Assembly (NCBI RefSeq): GCF_007994985.1
Contig: NZ_VOQF01000010.1
Span: 1 to 38,469, forward strand
Source of the DNA: Metabacillus litoralis
Lineage (GTDB): Bacteria > Bacillota > Bacilli > Bacillales > Bacillaceae
Direction: 5' to 3'
DNA length: 38,469 bases
A program made the translations under genes and the position numbers. How positions within the stretch are numbered: the first letter of the stretch is position 1; the number at the start of each line of letters is the position of its first letter. The notes below the pieces were generated by a model that ran no database searches, was not told the origin of the DNA, and saw only the letters and a list, made by a program, of their open reading frames with translations. Shown one piece after another: positions 37,154 through 38,469 of the stretch.

Positions 37154-38233
37154 TTGAAGATCCATATTAACCAATTGCAAGAAGGTCATATTTTATCTAA
37201 AGATCTCATTTCAGCTACTAAAAAACCACTTGCCTATAAAAAAACAGTAGTTACACAGAGTATCAAAGAAGCATTTCAAGCCTTTTTAATAAAAGAAGTT
37301 GATGTAGAGGAATATACAGATCAAGAAAGTAGAATTGTAAACTCGGATGCTAATGATGAGGTTGAAGCTGTAGAGCAAGGAGATTTATTACCAAACTTTT
37401 ATCAAGTATATCTAGATGCAGTTCAATCTTATAAACATATTTTTAACAGTTGGCAATCAGGAGTTTTAATAGATATAGGAAAAGTAAGGCAAATCATCAT
37501 ACCTTTAGTTAAAAAATCTCAAGATCATGAAGATGAGATATTAAAGCTCTATCATTATTGTAAACAAGAAGAATATATTTACCATCACTCAATATCGGTA
37601 GCTCTACTTAGTGCCTTTCTAGCAAAAAGGTTAGGATATATGCAAGGTGACATTAACCAAATTGCTTTAACTGGCCTATTATGTGATTGTGGTATGGCTA
37701 AAGTTTCACCTTCAATTATCCAGAAAAGCGTAACATTAACTGAGACTGAATATCATGATATCAAACAACACCCTGTGCATAGTTATAATTTATTAAAAAA
37801 TGTTATGTCTATCAAAGAGGGAGTAAAACTCGGGGTTCTTCAGCATCATGAAAGAATTGATGGTAGTGGCTATCCTCTTGGAGTAAAAGGTGAACAATTA
37901 AATCCATATAGTAAGATTGTTGCTTTAGCAGACACATATCAAGCAATGGTAGCTGTGAGACCTTATAGAAGTAAACAATCCCCATTTAAGGTATTCGAAC
38001 AGATGATGCAAGATGAATTCGGGAAATTTGATATCAAAGTTTTAAATGCTTTGAAACAAGCACTAATCAAATTTTCTGCAGGGACAAAGGTAAGACTGTC
38101 TGATGGTTTTGAAGCTGAAATTGTCTTTGTTGATGAGAAATATCCAACAAGACCATTGGTTAAATATGATCACTCTGAAGAGATTATTATTCTTAAGGAT
38201 AGAAATGATCTTTTTATCGAAGAACTTTTATAA
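37154..38233 (+). CDS. HD-GYP-like protein with an altered HD motif
   Basis: A 359-aa protein with a variable N-terminal region (about 1-130) and an HD-GYP domain (about 135-300). HD-GYP enzymes degrade c-di-GMP. Visible motifs are HH at 144-145, HP at 206-207, HHERIDGSGYP (231-241) and ALAD (257-260). The central HDIGK is CDCGM here (177-181): the metal-binding His and the Lys are replaced, while Asp178 is kept. A beta-rich tail follows (about 310-359). It may be inactive or use another metal arrangement. The start is a TTG at 37154, 5 nt after AGGAGGGG. It lies between gyrA and an rRNA operon, where related Bacillaceae, as I recall, also carry such a gene. Confidence 0.88.
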   Translation: MKIHINQLQEGHILSKDLISATKKPLAYKKTVVTQSIKEAFQAFLIKEVDVEEYTDQESRIVNSDANDEVEAVEQGDLLPNFYQVYLDAVQSYKHIFNSWQSGVLIDIGKVRQIIIPLVKKSQDHEDEILKLYHYCKQEEYIYHHSISVALLSAFLAKRLGYMQGDINQIALTGLLCDCGMAKVSPSIIQKSVTLTETEYHDIKQHPVHSYNLLKNVMSIKEGVKLGVLQHHERIDGSGYPLGVKGEQLNPYSKIVALADTYQAMVAVRPYRSKQSPFKVFEQMMQDEFGKFDIKVLNALKQALIKFSAGTKVRLSDGFEAEIVFVDEKYPTRPLVKYDHSEEIIILKDRNDLFIEELL

Positions 38234-38238
38234 AAAAT

Positions 38239-38318
38239 ACTCTGATTGTGTTGACTCCCTATAGTTAAGTTGATATACTCTTAAAAGTCAGCCAATCAGG
38301 GAATGAGTTTTTTATTTT
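38239..38318 (+). terminator. terminator-like hairpin overlapping rRNA promoter P1
   Basis: CTGATTG (38242-38248) pairs with CAATCAG (38293-38299), and TGACT (38252-38256) with AGTCA (38286-38290). A T-rich tail follows at 38308-38319. The left arm contains the P1 -35, so only transcripts coming from upstream can form it. Confidence 0.5.
38251..38279 (+). promoter_or_regulatory. rRNA operon promoter P1
   Basis: TTGACT (38251-38256), a 17-nt spacer and TATACT (38274-38279). Confidence 0.82.
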
Positions 38319-38353
38319 TATTATCTTTAATGAAGAGTTTATCTAAAAAAACC

Positions 38354-38383
38354 TTGACCTGTTAAAATGGTTTATGATATATT
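38354..38383 (+). promoter_or_regulatory. rRNA operon promoter P2
   Basis: TTGACC (38354-38359), an 18-nt spacer and TATATT (38378-38383). The tandem P1/P2 spacing of about 105 bp is usual for Bacillus rrn operons. Confidence 0.78.
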
Positions 38384-38469
38384 AATTGAGTCGCCTTTGG
38401 GTGATGAAAGTTCTTTGAAAACTAAACAAAACCAAGCGTGCCAACGTTAATTTCGATTAACAAAAATGT
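38384..38469 (+). other. pre-16S rRNA leader (16S gene lies beyond the window)
   Basis: GTTCTTTGAAAACTAAACAA followed by CCAAGCGTGCCAACG is the characteristic Bacillus sequence upstream of 16S rRNA. The mature 16S start (GAGTTTGATC) has not been reached. Confidence 0.85.

Overview
This window is the replication-origin core of a low-GC, endospore-forming Firmicute of the family Bacillaceae. The evidence is the gene order purA–dnaB–rplI–gdpP–yybS–rpsR–ssbA–rpsF–ychF … parB–parA–noc–rsmG–mnmG–mnmE–jag–yidC–rnpA–rpmH–[oriC]–dnaA–dnaN–rlbA–recF–remB–gyrB–gyrA–rrn, the closeness of the proteins to their Bacillus subtilis counterparts, and sporulation-linked genes (yyaC, SpoIIIJ-type yidC, Spo0J/Soj). 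I do not assign a species.

Layout. The left arm (1–26105) is transcribed leftwards and the right arm (27245–38233) rightwards, so nearly all genes run away from the origin, co-directional with the forks. The one exception is yyaC, head-on at 14506–15129. The far left holds tRNA-Lys plus a broken 5' half of a second tRNA-Lys, then purA with a PurR-type operator pair. Next come the replicative helicase, the yybS–gdpP–rplI operon, and the rpsF–ssbA–rpsR operon with an S6:S18-type leader. After ychF comes a variable stretch (9.6–16.0 kb): a molybdopterin oxidoreductase (yyaE), a DUF951 protein, a MscS channel, a YkvI-type transporter, yyaC and a DUF554 protein. The chromosome-segregation block (parB, parA, noc, with two parS sites) leads into the tRNA-modification genes (mnmG, mnmE), membrane insertion (jag, yidC), RNase P protein and L34.

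Origin. The rpmH–dnaA gap (26106–27244) carries eight DnaA boxes, four of them exact. The dnaA–dnaN gap carries an exact DnaA box, a short GC run, CTA-type DnaA-trios and an AT-rich unwinding tract, so the bipartite Bacillus origin is intact. A further DnaA-box cluster lies between mnmE and jag. The right arm ends in an HD-GYP-like protein with an altered metal-binding motif, then two consensus rRNA promoters and the start of the pre-16S leader. The 16S gene itself begins beyond the window.

The genes together cover initiation (dnaA, dnaB, dnaN, ssbA, gyrA/B, recF), origin segregation (parA/parB/parS), division-site protection (noc), ribosome and tRNA production, and c-di-AMP turnover (gdpP). 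I see no prophage, CRISPR array, defence island or intact insertion sequence. The novel signals are regulatory and small: a possible mutually exclusive RNA pairing switch in the long gyrA leader, parS buried in a 34-bp palindrome at the end of rsmG, a terminator-like hairpin laid over the first rRNA promoter, an 88-bp palindromic mini-element with two decayed relatives, an orphan leftward terminator and a 23-bp tandem duplication upstream of dnaA, and a degenerate HD-GYP protein.
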